Shown piece after piece: positions 26,733-35,415 of a stretch of 64,000 bases of DNA. The stretch covers positions 3,038,001 to 3,102,000 of the forward strand of contig NZ_CP046564.1 of assembly GCF_009818105.1 (NCBI RefSeq), in the 5' to 3' direction. The translations under genes and the position numbers were made by a program. The notes beneath the pieces are model-generated. The model ran no database searches. It was not told the origin of the DNA and was given only the letters and a program-made list of their open reading frames with translations. Source of the DNA: Bacillus sp. N1-1. Its GTDB lineage: Bacteria; Bacillota; Bacilli; Bacillales; Guptibacillaceae. Numbering within the stretch: the first letter of the stretch is position 1; every line of letters begins with the position of its first letter.

Positions 26733-26752
26733 TATCCCGGTCAAAGCCGGGA
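26733..26752 (-). repeat. Intercistronic hairpin between fadR and fadB
   Basis: The perfect inverted repeat ATCCCGGC/GCCGGGAT-like stem (ATCCCGG-CTTTGA-CCGGGAT) lies in the 52-bp gap and has no T tract, so it is not a typical terminator. It may be an attenuating or RNA-stabilising element. Confidence 0.6.
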
Positions 26753-26759
26753 TATCTAT

Positions 26760-27353
26760 TTATTTGCTTAAGCCGTTAATTAAAAGATGATGTAGCGGCT
26801 TAGCAAGTGGTTCCAATTCGAACTTGTGATCTTTCATGACCCAGTTTGTGACGGTTTCATCAAGTGTTCCAAAGATCATTTGTCTTGCGAGGCGAATATC
26901 TAATTCCTCTATAAATAATCCTGACTTAATCCCCTCATGCAAGATGTGATCCACAAGCGTTAAGTATTTTTTTAATACTTCGCCGATTTGTGCGCGAAGT
27001 GCTTTGTTCGTCTGTCTTAATTCTAACTGAGTTACAATTGCAAGTTCATAGTCAGAACCAAGGTGCTTGAAATGCATATCGATCAGCGTAAACAATTTAT
27101 CCATTGCATTCTCTTTTTTTGCAATTTGTTCTTCTGTCTTATCGATAAAGTTTCCCATTTTTTTCTGAAATAACGAAATTAGCAGATCTTCTTTATTTTT
27201 AAAATAAAGATAAATCGTACCGTCTGCCACTCCAGCTTCACGCGCAATTTTAGATACCTGCGCCTGGTGATACCCATTCTGGGCAATGACTACAACGGCT
27301 GCATCAATGATCTTATCGTATTTCGGACCCCTCTTTTTCCCCTTTTCTACCAT
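26760..27353 (-). CDS. fadR: TetR-family fatty-acid degradation repressor FadR
   Basis: A 197-residue repressor of beta-oxidation genes that is released from DNA by long-chain acyl-CoA. The N-terminal TetR helix-turn-helix is at residues 10-55: KYDKIIDAAVVVIAQNGY, ISKIAREAGVADGTIYLYFK-type sequence ending in NKEDLL. The C-terminal helices form the ligand pocket. The start at 27353 is chosen because AAAGGAGAACTTCAT precedes it; the frame extends upstream into the operator, which cannot be coding. Its own promoter contains an 18-bp FadR-type operator, so it is probably autoregulated. Confidence 0.95.
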   Translation of the reverse strand: MVEKGKKRGPKYDKIIDAAVVVIAQNGYHQAQVSKIAREAGVADGTIYLYFKNKEDLLISLFQKKMGNFIDKTEEQIAKKENAMDKLFTLIDMHFKHLGSDYELAIVTQLELRQTNKALRAQIGEVLKKYLTLVDHILHEGIKSGLFIEELDIRLARQMIFGTLDETVTNWVMKDHKFELEPLAKPLHHLLINGLSK

Positions 27354-27395
27354 ATGAAGTTCTCCTTTATTCTTTATCCGGCACTCAATCAAAAA

Positions 27396-27413
27396 TGAAT
27401 GAGTGTTCATTCA
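27396..27413. promoter_or_regulatory. FadR operator
   Basis: TGAATGAGTGTTCATTCA is an 18-bp near-perfect palindrome that matches the B. subtilis FadR consensus TGAATGANTANTCATTCA. It lies just downstream of the fadR -10, over the start point. Confidence 0.93.
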
Positions 27414-27420
27414 TAATCTT

Positions 27421-27450
27421 ATTGTAGCGATATGACCACAACATTGTCAA
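27421..27450 (-). promoter_or_regulatory. Sigma-A promoter of the fadR operon
   Basis: The minus strand reads TTGACA, 18 bp, TACAAT, with the FadR operator immediately downstream and a weaker operator-like palindrome (27462-27479) upstream of the -35. Confidence 0.88.
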
Positions 27451-27461
27451 CATTAGATTTC

Positions 27462-27479
27462 TGAACGAGCGCTCGGTTG
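27462..27479. promoter_or_regulatory. Second FadR-like palindrome
   Basis: TGAACGAGCGCTCGGTTG is an imperfect palindrome, with a perfect core CGAGCGCTCG, in the TetR-operator style. It keeps the TGAAYGA left half of the FadR site but the right half is diverged. It is centred about 66 bp from the main operator. Confidence 0.5.
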
Positions 27480-27580
27480 GAATCAGGAGCTTTTTCGCAA
27501 GTTAATCATACCACAAAAAAGCAGAAATGTGCGAATCTTTCCAGAATAACCGTAACTTTTTCTATCATTCTAAGGATATA

Positions 27581-27616
27581 GAAGAAAACCAACCGCTAAA
27601 GCGATTGGTTTTCTTT
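27581..27616 (-). terminator. Terminator of lcfA
   Basis: GAAAACCAATCGC-TTTA-GCGGTTGGTTTTC with T-rich tail on the minus strand, overlapping the last lcfA codons. Confidence 0.9.
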
Positions 27617-29287
27617 TGCTCTCTCTTCATCCACAAGCACTCGTCGCAAAATTTTCCCAACTGTTGTTTTAGGAAGCTCCTCCCTAAACTCATACAACCT
27701 TGGCACTTTATAAGCAGCTAAATAGCGACGGCAATGCTGATTTAACTCATCCTCTGTTACCTTTGCAGTATTCTTTAAAACGACAAACGCTTTTACCGTT
27801 TCACCACGATAAGCATCCGGTACACCAATAATCACAGCTTCTAGAACAGCAGGGTGCTCATATAAAATTTCTTCAACTTCTCTAGGGTATATATTATAAC
27901 CGCCAGCAATAATCATGTCTTTTTTTCGATCCACGACATAGAAGTAACCTTTTTCATCTCGGTAAGCCATATCTCCAGTATATAGCCAACCATTTTTTAA
28001 CACAGCTGCCGTTTCATCTGGTCGATTCCAATAGCCCTTCATCACTTGAGGGCCTTTCACAATAAGTTCCCCTATTTCCTTAATCTCAGCCTCTTCATCA
28101 GCTGCATTGACAATCTTTGCATCCGTATCAGGCCACGGAAGTCCAATGCTCCCTACGACCGTACCATCCAAAGGGTTGGAATGAGTAACAGGTGAGGATT
28201 CTGTTAACCCATAGCCCTCAACTAGGCGACCGCTTATTTTTTCTTGAAACTTTTGTTGAACTTCAATTGGAAGCGGAGCTGATCCACTTATACAAGCCTT
28301 GATTGATGATAAATCATATCGATCAATATCTGGATCATTCAATAAAGATATATATATAGTAGGTGCACCTGGGAAAAGAGTCGGTTTTTGTTTTTGGATT
28401 GTTTTCAACGTATCCTTCGGCTCAAATTTAGGGAGAATAATCATTTTTGCCGCATACATAATTGATAAATTCATTACGCAAGTCATTCCATACACGTGGA
28501 AAAAAGGCAGAATTCCTAGCACACGTTCTTCTCCATACTTCGCATCATGAATCCAGTGCTTACACTGCATTGTATTAACCACAAGATTGAAGTGAGTAAG
28601 CATTACCCCTTTTGCAAGCCCCGTCGTACCACCGGTATACTGAAGAAGAGCAAGGTCTTCTTTTACATTAACATCTATCTTTATCTCTTCATCCTTACCA
28701 GATGCTACCCATTCTTGAAACGTATGAATTTGATTTGTTGAAGGCATTTCCACAAGCAATCCTTGTTTTTTCTGTTTTTGTACTAAAGGATAAAGCATAT
28801 TTTTAGGAAATGGTAAGTAATCTTGAATTTTTGTTACAATGATATGCTGCAACACCGTTTTATCTTTTACCTTCAAAACCTTAGGTAAGACGAGGTCGAG
28901 GCATATAATCATATCTGCCTGAGAATCTTTTAACTGATGTTCAAGCTCTCTTTCCATATAAAGGGGATTCGTTTGGACAACAACCCCTCCAGCCATAAGA
29001 ACACCATAGTAACTAATAACTGCCTGAGGACAGTTTGGCAGCATAATCGAAACTCTACCACCCTTTTTGAGACCATTTTCACGCAATGAATTTGCGAGAC
29101 GTCTTGAGCGCGTATGAAGTTCTTGGAAAGTTAGTTCCTTTCCAAGGAAATGAACGGCTTTTTTATTAGGATGCTTTTTAGCTGCATCAACAAGATAAGC
29201 ATGAAGAGGCTTTTCCTCATATTCAATTGAGGTCGGTACTCCTTCTTGATAAAAATTAAACCACTCTTTTTCGGGCATGTTCATCAT
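27596..29287 (-). CDS. lcfA: Long-chain fatty-acid-CoA ligase
   Basis: Activates long-chain fatty acids to acyl-CoA with ATP. ANL-superfamily enzyme of about 563 residues. Motifs: the phosphate-binding loop QYTGGTTGLAKGVMLTH near residue 210, EGYGLTESSPVTH near 345, and GWLYTGDMAYRDEKGYFYVVDRKKDMIIAGG near 430 (split by description). The catalytic lysine is in PKTTVGKILRRVL at the C-terminus. The start is uncertain: GGGAGG lies about 11 nt before the ATG at 29287, with further ATGs at 29284 and 29278. The longer frame to 29365 begins before the Shine-Dalgarno. Upstream of, but separately terminated from, the fadR operon. Confidence 0.95.
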   Translation of the reverse strand: MMNMPEKEWFNFYQEGVPTSIEYEEKPLHAYLVDAAKKHPNKKAVHFLGKELTFQELHTRSRRLANSLRENGLKKGGRVSIMLPNCPQAVISYYGVLMAGGVVVQTNPLYMERELEHQLKDSQADMIICLDLVLPKVLKVKDKTVLQHIIVTKIQDYLPFPKNMLYPLVQKQKKQGLLVEMPSTNQIHTFQEWVASGKDEEIKIDVNVKEDLALLQYTGGTTGLAKGVMLTHFNLVVNTMQCKHWIHDAKYGEERVLGILPFFHVYGMTCVMNLSIMYAAKMIILPKFEPKDTLKTIQKQKPTLFPGAPTIYISLLNDPDIDRYDLSSIKACISGSAPLPIEVQQKFQEKISGRLVEGYGLTESSPVTHSNPLDGTVVGSIGLPWPDTDAKIVNAADEEAEIKEIGELIVKGPQVMKGYWNRPDETAAVLKNGWLYTGDMAYRDEKGYFYVVDRKKDMIIAGGYNIYPREVEEILYEHPAVLEAVIIGVPDAYRGETVKAFVVLKNTAKVTEDELNQHCRRYLAAYKVPRLYEFREELPKTTVGKILRRVLVDEERAKENQSL

Positions 29288-29520
29288 TTTTTCATCAACC
29301 TCCCTTTCACGTCTCCTTCCAACCAAAAATCTCTCTTTATGATAATTATAATGAAAACGCTTCAATTATCCTATCTTTTTTTGATTTTTTTGAATACATC
29401 GGCATTTCCCGTCGTAAAAGGGAGACGAGTTTAGTAAAATAGTTTGCTTTCATACAAAGCGTTTCATAGCTTTATTCAAAAAGGATTATCTGTCCCAAGC
29501 CTCTTAATTGATCTATATCT

Positions 29521-29556
29521 AAAGAAAAGAAGAACAGGCCCGGCCTGTTCTTCTTT
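29521..29556 (-). terminator. Terminator of the polX-mutS2-yshE unit
   Basis: AAGAAGAACAGGCC/GGCCTGTTCTTCTTTTC hairpin with T-rich tail on the minus strand, a few bases after the stop of the 27-codon ORF. Confidence 0.9.
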
Positions 29557-29560
29557 TCAA

Positions 29561-29644
29561 TCAAACAAAATAAATCAAGTATATAATTCCCGCAATAAAA
29601 AAGATTCCTGATACGACCATTAGAACTTTCCATAATGTTTCCAT
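29561..29644 (-). CDS. Putative 27-residue single-helix membrane peptide
   Basis: A short open frame downstream of yshE, starting 12 bp after its stop: METLWKVLMVVSGIFFIAGI-, ending IYLIYFV. It is one hydrophobic helix after a short amphipathic start. AAGAGGAG lies 6 nt before the ATG. The ORF lies between yshE and the terminator, so it is transcribed with the operon. I do not recognise it. Small single-helix proteins often attach to a neighbouring membrane protein, here YshE. It could be chance, but the Shine-Dalgarno, hydrophobicity and placement support a real gene. Confidence 0.6.
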   Translation of the reverse strand: METLWKVLMVVSGIFFIAGIIYLIYFV

Positions 29645-29656
29645 AATGTGCTCCTC

Positions 29657-30064
29657 TTACGAAATCCCTGCACCAATAACAAAGGACAGTCCAATCGAAA
29701 TAACCATTGAAATAAATCCTACTGCCCGATTATCCTCTGCAATTTCTTTATCAATTCGAAATTTAGGTGTCAAAAATTCAAAAGTAAAATACCCAATCAA
29801 CAATAAAACAAAACCAAAAACGCCCCATCCCATCATTGTGACGAGAGAATCGTTATGTTCAATCGAAAAGCGAAAAATGTTGGCGATTCCAAAGATCTTC
29901 CCGCCGGTAGCCATAGATACGGCGAGATTTCCTCTTTGGATCTCTTCCCAGTTACGATAAGATGTCACAAATTCAAAGACTGATAGAAACACGATCATGC
30001 AAACAATGACAACACTATAATTTGCTGCGGTTTGAAATGCTACACTATCCCAAAGTTGTTCCAT
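29657..30064 (-). CDS. yshE: DUF350 membrane protein YshE
   Basis: A 135-residue membrane protein with four predicted helices arranged as two DUF350-type halves (VVIVCMIVFLSVFEFVTSY, then VFGFVLLLIGYFTFEFLTPKF). The loop between halves contains NLAVSMATGGKIFGIANI, the best-conserved part of the family. The function is unknown. It lies 17 bp after mutS2 as in B. subtilis, so the two share a transcript. A 27-codon ORF follows it directly. Confidence 0.88.
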   Translation of the reverse strand: MEQLWDSVAFQTAANYSVVIVCMIVFLSVFEFVTSYRNWEEIQRGNLAVSMATGGKIFGIANIFRFSIEHNDSLVTMMGWGVFGFVLLLIGYFTFEFLTPKFRIDKEIAEDNRAVGFISMVISIGLSFVIGAGIS

Positions 30065-30081
30065 CGTGTAAAATCCTTTCT

Positions 30082-32427
30082 CTACTTCAGTTCAACGACG
30101 GTAACACCACCGCCACCTTCATTCATACCACCCATACGAAGGTTTTTCACTCGCGAATGGCGTTTTAACCATTCATGAACACCTTTTCTTAGTGCCCCTG
30201 TGCCTTTTCCGTGAATGATTGAAACCTGATGATATCCAGCAAGTAAGGCGTCGTCAATATAGCGCTCTACTTCCATTTGTGCATCTTCGTATCTTTTACC
30301 TCTTAAATCGAGCTCTGTTTTGACCTGGCTATTATTTCCTCGCACCGTAACGAACGGTTTTCGTTCTACTGCGGGCTTGGATTTAATCGCTTCAAGATCA
30401 TTTGCTTTTACCGTCATTTTCATAATTCCTAGTTGAACCTGGTATTCGTTCTTTCCTACTTTTTCGACGATATGGCCTTTTTGATTAAAACTAATTACTT
30501 TTACTTCGTCGCCAGGTTCATAAATTTTTGCCTGCGCTTTTTTCGGCTTCGGCTTTGAAGTTCTTAATTCAGGCTTTGCATTCTCAAGCTGCTTCTGGGC
30601 ATCAATTAACTGATGCTCTTTTACCGCGCCTTTTTGGAAAGTACGAAGATCGTGTATAATTTTCTTCGCCTGTTCCTGTGCTTTCTCAACTTCTTCGGCA
30701 GCTTTCTGTTCCGCTTCTTCGAAGAGTCGCTCACGCTGCTTTTCGAATTTCTCAAGCTGCGTTTCTAGATCTTTTTTTAGTGATTCTGCTTCTTTTCTAA
30801 GATCAGACGCTCCCTGTCGATCCAATTCGGCCTGCTTCTGGCTATCTTCAAGGGAGGAAATCATTCGATCCACCTTATTACTTTCACTAGAAATTTGCGA
30901 CCTTGCATCATCGATAATATCATCCATTAGTCCAAGGCGTCTTGAAATTTCAAATGCGTTGCTTCGACCAGGAACGCCAATTAACAGTCGATAGGTAGGA
31001 CGTAATGTCTCTACATCAAATTCTACACTCGCATTCATAACACCTTCACGATTATAAGCATACGCTTTTAATTCGCTATAGTGAGTCGTTGCAATCACTC
31101 TCGATCCACGGTTATACACATAGTCAAGGATGGAGATCGCTAGTGCAGCACCTTCCTGTGGATCAGTTCCCGCACCAAGTTCATCAAAAAGAACGAGACT
31201 ATTATGATCAATATTTTTTAAAATCTGAACGATATTCGTCATGTGAGAAGAGAATGTGCTCAAGCTCTGTTCAATTGACTGCTCATCACCGATGTCTGCA
31301 AAGATATCCCGGAAGACTGCCATCGTTGAGCCTTCATCAGCCGGAATATGCAATCCGGATTGAGCCATAAGTGTAAGGAGACCAGCAGTTTTAAGCGTTA
31401 CGGTTTTCCCTCCCGTGTTTGGACCCGTGATTACTAGTGAAGAGTAATCTTTCCCAAGGTAAAGGGAGGAAGGCACAACTTCATCTTGAGGAAGAAGCGG
31501 ATGACGCCCCTGCCTAATTTCGAGTTCTCCTTCATCATTCATCGAAGGGTTTGTCGCTTTTAATTCATTTGCATATAGAGCACGTGCAAATATAAAGTCG
31601 ATATCAGCAAGCACCTCAACATTGTGTCGAAGCGTTTCAGAAGCTTCTGCTACACGCCCTGTTAGCTCAGTTAAGATCCGCTCAATTTCAAGCTTTTCTT
31701 TCACTTTAACTTCTTTCAACTGATTATTGATTGAAACAACCGATTGAGGTTCAATAAATAATGTTGCCCCTGAAGATGATTGATCGTGAACCATTCCGCC
31801 AAATGAACCTCTATACTCCTGCTTAACTGGAATTACGTAGCGTTCATTTCGAATCGTAACGAGCGCATCAGAAAGCATTTTCCTTGTGCTTGAGGAGCGA
31901 ATGAGGCTTTCTAACTTCTCTCGAACGCGTGACTCAAAACTTCGCAGCTGCGTTCTTAAGCGTCGCAATGAATCGCTCGCTGAATCGAGTACTTCTCCAT
32001 CCTGATCGATACAGGCGTTTATTTCTTTTTCAAGATCCGTCTCCGGCATAATTTGGTGAACTAAATCTCCTAGAAGAGGTAGCTCAACTCCATCATCGAT
32101 CATATTTTCAAGAAAGGTTTTAAAACGACGTCCTCCATAAATAGTGCTGGAAATATCGAGTAATTCAGAAGGATTTAACATGCCACCAATCTCAGCGCGT
32201 TTCACACTTTGTCTAATGTCACGTATACCACCTAGCGGAGCCTGTCCGCGAAGGCGAATCACTTTTCTTCCTTCTTCTGTCCCTTCCAACTGATGATTCA
32301 CGTCTTCAAGTGAAAACAAAGGCATCAATTGTTCAACTTTCTGTTTTCCTAATGAAGATGAAACATGTTTCCCTAATCGTTCTTTTACTTTATCGAATTC
32401 AAGTAGCCGTAACACTCTTTTCTGCAA
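30082..32427 (-). CDS. mutS2: MutS2 endonuclease / ribosome-rescue ATPase
   Basis: A 781-residue MutS paralogue lacking the mismatch-recognition domain. The ATPase has a Walker [14 protein letters not shown] near residue 330, [16 protein letters not shown] (Walker B) and a conserved [15 protein letters not shown] coiled-coil region at about 510-620 is followed by a KOW-like part and the C-terminal Smr domain ([10 protein letters not shown]..., [14 protein letters not shown]) with nuclease activity. In B. subtilis it acts on collided ribosomes. The start is a TTG (32425-32427) eight bases after AGGAGG; no ATG fits. Located between polX and yshE. Confidence 0.96.
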   Translation of the reverse strand: MQKRVLRLLEFDKVKERLGKHVSSSLGKQKVEQLMPLFSLEDVNHQLEGTEEGRKVIRLRGQAPLGGIRDIRQSVKRAEIGGMLNPSELLDISSTIYGGRRFKTFLENMIDDGVELPLLGDLVHQIMPETDLEKEINACIDQDGEVLDSASDSLRRLRTQLRSFESRVREKLESLIRSSSTRKMLSDALVTIRNERYVIPVKQEYRGSFGGMVHDQSSSGATLFIEPQSVVSINNQLKEVKVKEKLEIERILTELTGRVAEASETLRHNVEVLADIDFIFARALYANELKATNPSMNDEGELEIRQGRHPLLPQDEVVPSSLYLGKDYSSLVITGPNTGGKTVTLKTAGLLTLMAQSGLHIPADEGSTMAVFRDIFADIGDEQSIEQSLSTFSSHMTNIVQILKNIDHNSLVLFDELGAGTDPQEGAALAISILDYVYNRGSRVIATTHYSELKAYAYNREGVMNASVEFDVETLRPTYRLLIGVPGRSNAFEISRRLGLMDDIIDDARSQISSESNKVDRMISSLEDSQKQAELDRQGASDLRKEAESLKKDLETQLEKFEKQRERLFEEAEQKAAEEVEKAQEQAKKIIHDLRTFQKGAVKEHQLIDAQKQLENAKPELRTSKPKPKKAQAKIYEPGDEVKVISFNQKGHIVEKVGKNEYQVQLGIMKMTVKANDLEAIKSKPAVERKPFVTVRGNNSQVKTELDLRGKRYEDAQMEVERYIDDALLAGYHQVSIIHGKGTGALRKGVHEWLKRHSRVKNLRMGGMNEGGGGVTVVELK

Positions 32428-32457
32428 TGGTCGTTCCTCCTAAAAAACGGAATATAA

Positions 32458-34173
32458 TTAGTAATGCCGATGAAAGAAAGCTTCCAGATCTTTCGCCGTA
32501 TACGTATTTAAGACGCTCTCTTTACGCAGCCATCCTCTTCTTCCAGCTGATACACCAATTTCCATATGTTCAAGCATGTCCATGTGATGGGCATCTGTAT
32601 TTATCATTATTTTAACATGATTGTCTTGTGCTTTTTGAAGCCATTCAGCTGCAAGATCTAAACGGTTTGGGTTCGCATTTAACTCAAGTGCAGTACCCGT
32701 CTCTTTTGCAAGTTTAATTAGTTTATCATGATCCAGTGCATACCCGTTTCTTCTTCCAAGCAGTCTCCCAGATGGGTGTGCGATAAGATCTACATGGTGG
32801 CTTCGGAGCGCTGTTTCAAGCCGCTTCATAATGGTATCTTCGTCTTGAGAAAAGGACGAATGAATCGAAGCGATGACGAAATCCATTTCAGCAAGCAGCT
32901 GATCGTCATAATCTAGTGTACCATCTGGCAAAATATCCATTTCGACCCCAGCAAATATTTTGAAGTCTGTCCATTTTTTGTTCAGACGGTTAATTTCTTC
33001 TCTTTGTTCACGTAGCCTCTCTGGTGTTAGTCCATTTGCAACTTTTAAATACTGTGAATGATCCGTAATTGCGATATAAGAATAGCCCTTATCCCTAGCA
33101 CGTTCAGCCATATCTTCTATCGTATATGCCCCATCGCTCCAGGTAGAGTGCATATGTAGGTCACCTTTAATATCTTGTAATTGCACGAGATCAATCTTGT
33201 TTTTCTCTGCTTCTTCAATTTCACCGCGATCTTCACGAATTTCTGGAGGAATATAAGCTAGCCCAAAATGACCATAAAATTCTTTCTCATTTTCAAACGT
33301 GATAACTTCTCCTGTTTCAACAGACTCTACCCCATATTCACTAATTTTCTCGCCTTTCTTCTTAGCAATTTGCCTCATCTTTACATTATGAGCTTGTGAA
33401 CCAGTAAAATGGTGTAGGGTTGAAGCGAATTCTTCTGGCTTTACAAGTCTAAAATCTACCGAGACGCCATACTCATCATCAAGCTCAAGCGTGATTTTCG
33501 TATCTCCTTTGACGATGATTTTTGAAATCCCTTCTAGTTCAAGGAGTTTTTCTGATACATCAGCAGAAGCAGTCGTAGCAATAATAAAGTCGAGGTCTTT
33601 AATGGTTTCCCTCACACGACGCAAACTGCCTGCCCGTGCAAACTTTTCGATTTTCTCGAATCCACTTAATTGTCGTTCAATCTTTTCAGCAAGTGGAAGC
33701 ATGTAAGCAATTGAAAGTCGCTCAGGTCGTTTCCCTGCTTCTTCGATCGCCTCTAAGATCTTCTCCTCACTTTTCTTTCCAAACCCGGGAAGTTCTTGAA
33801 TTTGTTGCGCTTCACACGCTTTTTTTAATGTAGGCATATCAATAACACCAAGTTCTTTATAGAGCTTAGCAAGTTTTTTTCCACCAAGACCTGGTAATTT
33901 CAATAAAGGTACAAGACCAGACGGCACTTCTTTTTTCAATGTCTCAAGCGTTTCTGACTCGCCATTTTCAAGAATCTCGTTTATTACCGCTGCAGTCCCT
34001 TTTCCAATTCCATTAAGCTCAGCCGGATCTTCAATTTGTTCCATGCTCCGATCATCCGTTTCCAGCGCACGTGCCGCCTTACGAAAAGCTGATATTTTAA
34101 AAGGATTTTCTCCTTTAAGCTCCATATAAACCGCAATATCTTCTAAAAAACGAATCACATTCTTCTTATTCAT
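32458..34173 (-). CDS. polX: DNA polymerase X (PolX) with PHP domain
   Basis: Repair polymerase of 571 residues. The N-terminal half holds the HhH and Pol beta-like parts: SAFRKAARALET, NGIGKGTAAVINEIL, LPGLGGKKLAKLY, then the nucleotidyltransferase region with GSLRRVRETIKDLDFIIAT carrying the catalytic aspartates. The C-terminal PHP domain starts near residue 330 with DLHMHSTWSDGAYT and continues with AITDHSQYL, HSSFSQ, LIAHPSGR and NTDAHH, giving a full set of metal ligands (3'-5' exonuclease). The start at 34173 is preferred (GGTGAGGATGGA before ATG, homology from MNKKNVIRF). The longer frame runs into an intergenic repeat. Confidence 0.96.
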   Translation of the reverse strand: MNKKNVIRFLEDIAVYMELKGENPFKISAFRKAARALETDDRSMEQIEDPAELNGIGKGTAAVINEILENGESETLETLKKEVPSGLVPLLKLPGLGGKKLAKLYKELGVIDMPTLKKACEAQQIQELPGFGKKSEEKILEAIEEAGKRPERLSIAYMLPLAEKIERQLSGFEKIEKFARAGSLRRVRETIKDLDFIIATTASADVSEKLLELEGISKIIVKGDTKITLELDDEYGVSVDFRLVKPEEFASTLHHFTGSQAHNVKMRQIAKKKGEKISEYGVESVETGEVITFENEKEFYGHFGLAYIPPEIREDRGEIEEAEKNKIDLVQLQDIKGDLHMHSTWSDGAYTIEDMAERARDKGYSYIAITDHSQYLKVANGLTPERLREQREEINRLNKKWTDFKIFAGVEMDILPDGTLDYDDQLLAEMDFVIASIHSSFSQDEDTIMKRLETALRSHHVDLIAHPSGRLLGRRNGYALDHDKLIKLAKETGTALELNANPNRLDLAAEWLQKAQDNHVKIMINTDAHHMDMLEHMEIGVSAGRRGWLRKESVLNTYTAKDLEAFFHRHY

Positions 34174-34248
34174 TCCATCCTCACCCTTCATAAAAAGATC
34201 ATTACTACTATCGTATCCATAAACCCAAACAAATCCAATTATTTTTAC

Positions 34249-34419
34249 TTGAAAAGCGGAAGCGCCCCGATTAGGTCCGACAAGCGCTGGAACCATTCGA
34301 TTTGAACACGCCCTTTGTGTTCAGAGCGAAAGGTGAAGCGACTCGAGGACCTGGGCGCTACAGCTAGACATTGAAAAGCGGAAGCGCCCCGTTTAGGTCC
34401 GACAAGCGCTGGAACATTT
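34249..34419. repeat. Hairpin-forming intergenic repeat, one full and one partial copy
   Basis: A 45-bp sequence starting TTGAAAAGCGGAAGCGCCCC occurs at 34249 and again at 34371 with a single mismatch, in direct orientation. The first copy is complete (to about 34370) and folds into a long hairpin: AGCGCCC (34261-34267) with GGGCGCT (34353-34359), and AGGTCC (34273-34278) with GGACCT (34347-34352). The second copy is only the 5' arm. It lies in the polX-cvpA gap. From memory, similar sequences are scattered in Bacillaceae genomes. Confidence 0.85.
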
Positions 34420-34454
34420 GTATTTACAAACAAATAACCCTTCTAGTTGAAGGG

Positions 34455-34997
34455 TTATGCGACATGGGTACTCCATAAATCTTTTATTTGTTCCGTTAAC
34501 ACCGGGGTATGTTTAACGATGCTTTCTGCAAGAAACGAATTTGAAATCGCTGTTTGGACCGTTTCATTCGGTACAAGTGCTGCAATAAATAGAAACAAGA
34601 ATACGACAATATATACTTCTACAAATCCTAGCACTCCCCCGAGCCAGCCATTCACTGTTCTTAAGATAGGAAGATCAGCAAGAAAGTCGAGCATCGATCC
34701 AATAATTTGCATGATGATTTTGGTACCAAAGAACAATAGCGCAAACGCAATACCACTATAATAGGTAGCTTCTAAATTTATCGCTTCAAATACCATCGCA
34801 GTTGAAGAAGCTTCGTTTCCAAAGGATGGATACGGAATCCATAGCTTCAGATGCGGTGCAAGATCCTTAAAATACAGATAGGCCACTATAAATGAAACGA
34901 TGAATCCAGCTAAATGAACAACTTGTAGGATAAGCCCTCTACGAAGACCAATAAGAAAACCTCCTACCAGTACTATAAAAAGAATGAGATCAACCAT
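34455..34997 (-). CDS. cvpA: CvpA-family membrane protein
   Basis: A 180-residue protein with four TM helices of the CvpA (colicin V production) family, equivalent to B. subtilis YshB. It begins MVDLILFIVLVGGFLIGLRRGLI and has the conserved GGVLGFVEVYIVVFLFLFI in the last helix. The molecular function in Bacillus is unknown. It starts 6 bp after the zapA stop, so the two are co-transcribed and probably coupled. Confidence 0.9.
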   Translation of the reverse strand: MVDLILFIVLVGGFLIGLRRGLILQVVHLAGFIVSFIVAYLYFKDLAPHLKLWIPYPSFGNEASSTAMVFEAINLEATYYSGIAFALLFFGTKIIMQIIGSMLDFLADLPILRTVNGWLGGVLGFVEVYIVVFLFLFIAALVPNETVQTAISNSFLAESIVKHTPVLTEQIKDLWSTHVA

Positions 34998-35003
34998 CTA
35001 TCG

Positions 35004-35264
35004 TTATTCCTCTTCTCTCAGTTTTTTCTTTAAATCTTCAAGTTCTTTCTTAATCATAACGTAATCATTCACAATATTCACAGCTGTTAATACAGCAAGT
35101 CGCTTTGTATCTAAATAAGTATTCATTCCTTTAATCTCATTCATCTTCTCATCGACTAATTTCGAGACTTCAAGGATATGTTGATGACTTTTATCACCGA
35201 CGATTGTATATTGTTCACCATAGATTTCCACAGTTGTACGAACTTTACCACGACTGTCTGTCAC
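35004..35264 (-). CDS. zapA: Cell-division protein ZapA
   Basis: An 86-residue cytoplasmic protein that promotes FtsZ bundling and Z-ring assembly. The N-terminal beta domain includes VEIYGEQYTIVGDKS, and a C-terminal coiled coil (NDYVMIKKELEDLKKKLREEE) gives dimers and tetramers. Its usual length and its position between cvpA and divergent rnhC match B. subtilis yshA. The gap to rnhC (35265-35415) holds divergent promoters. Confidence 0.92.
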   Translation of the reverse strand: MTDSRGKVRTTVEIYGEQYTIVGDKSHQHILEVSKLVDEKMNEIKGMNTYLDTKRLAVLTAVNIVNDYVMIKKELEDLKKKLREEE

Positions 35265-35375
35265 CCCATAAGCCTCCTATCACGAGAAAGAATCCTAACT
35301 TGTATCTTAGCACGAAAATAAGTGTTTTTGAAATACAGCGCTCCCGAACCATTCTTCTTGGTTAACAGATTCTGA

Positions 35376-35381
35376 TATAAT
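35376..35381 (+). promoter_or_regulatory. -10 element of rnhC
   Basis: TATAAT, 35 bp before the rnhC ATG. The -35 is weak (TTCTTG at 35355, 15-bp spacing). Confidence 0.5.
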
Positions 35382-35415
35382 AGGATGCAAGCATAGTTCA
35401 CAAAGGAGTTTTGTT

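Noticed and set aside
29345..29380. cre-like sequence TGAAGCGTTTTCA near the lcfA -10
   Set aside because: It is one base shorter than the 14-bp CcpA site, so spacing between half sites is wrong; not enough to call.
34245..34433. Open frame of 62 codons in the polX-cvpA gap
   Set aside because: It is a translation of the two repeat copies, with the same peptide start in each; not a gene.
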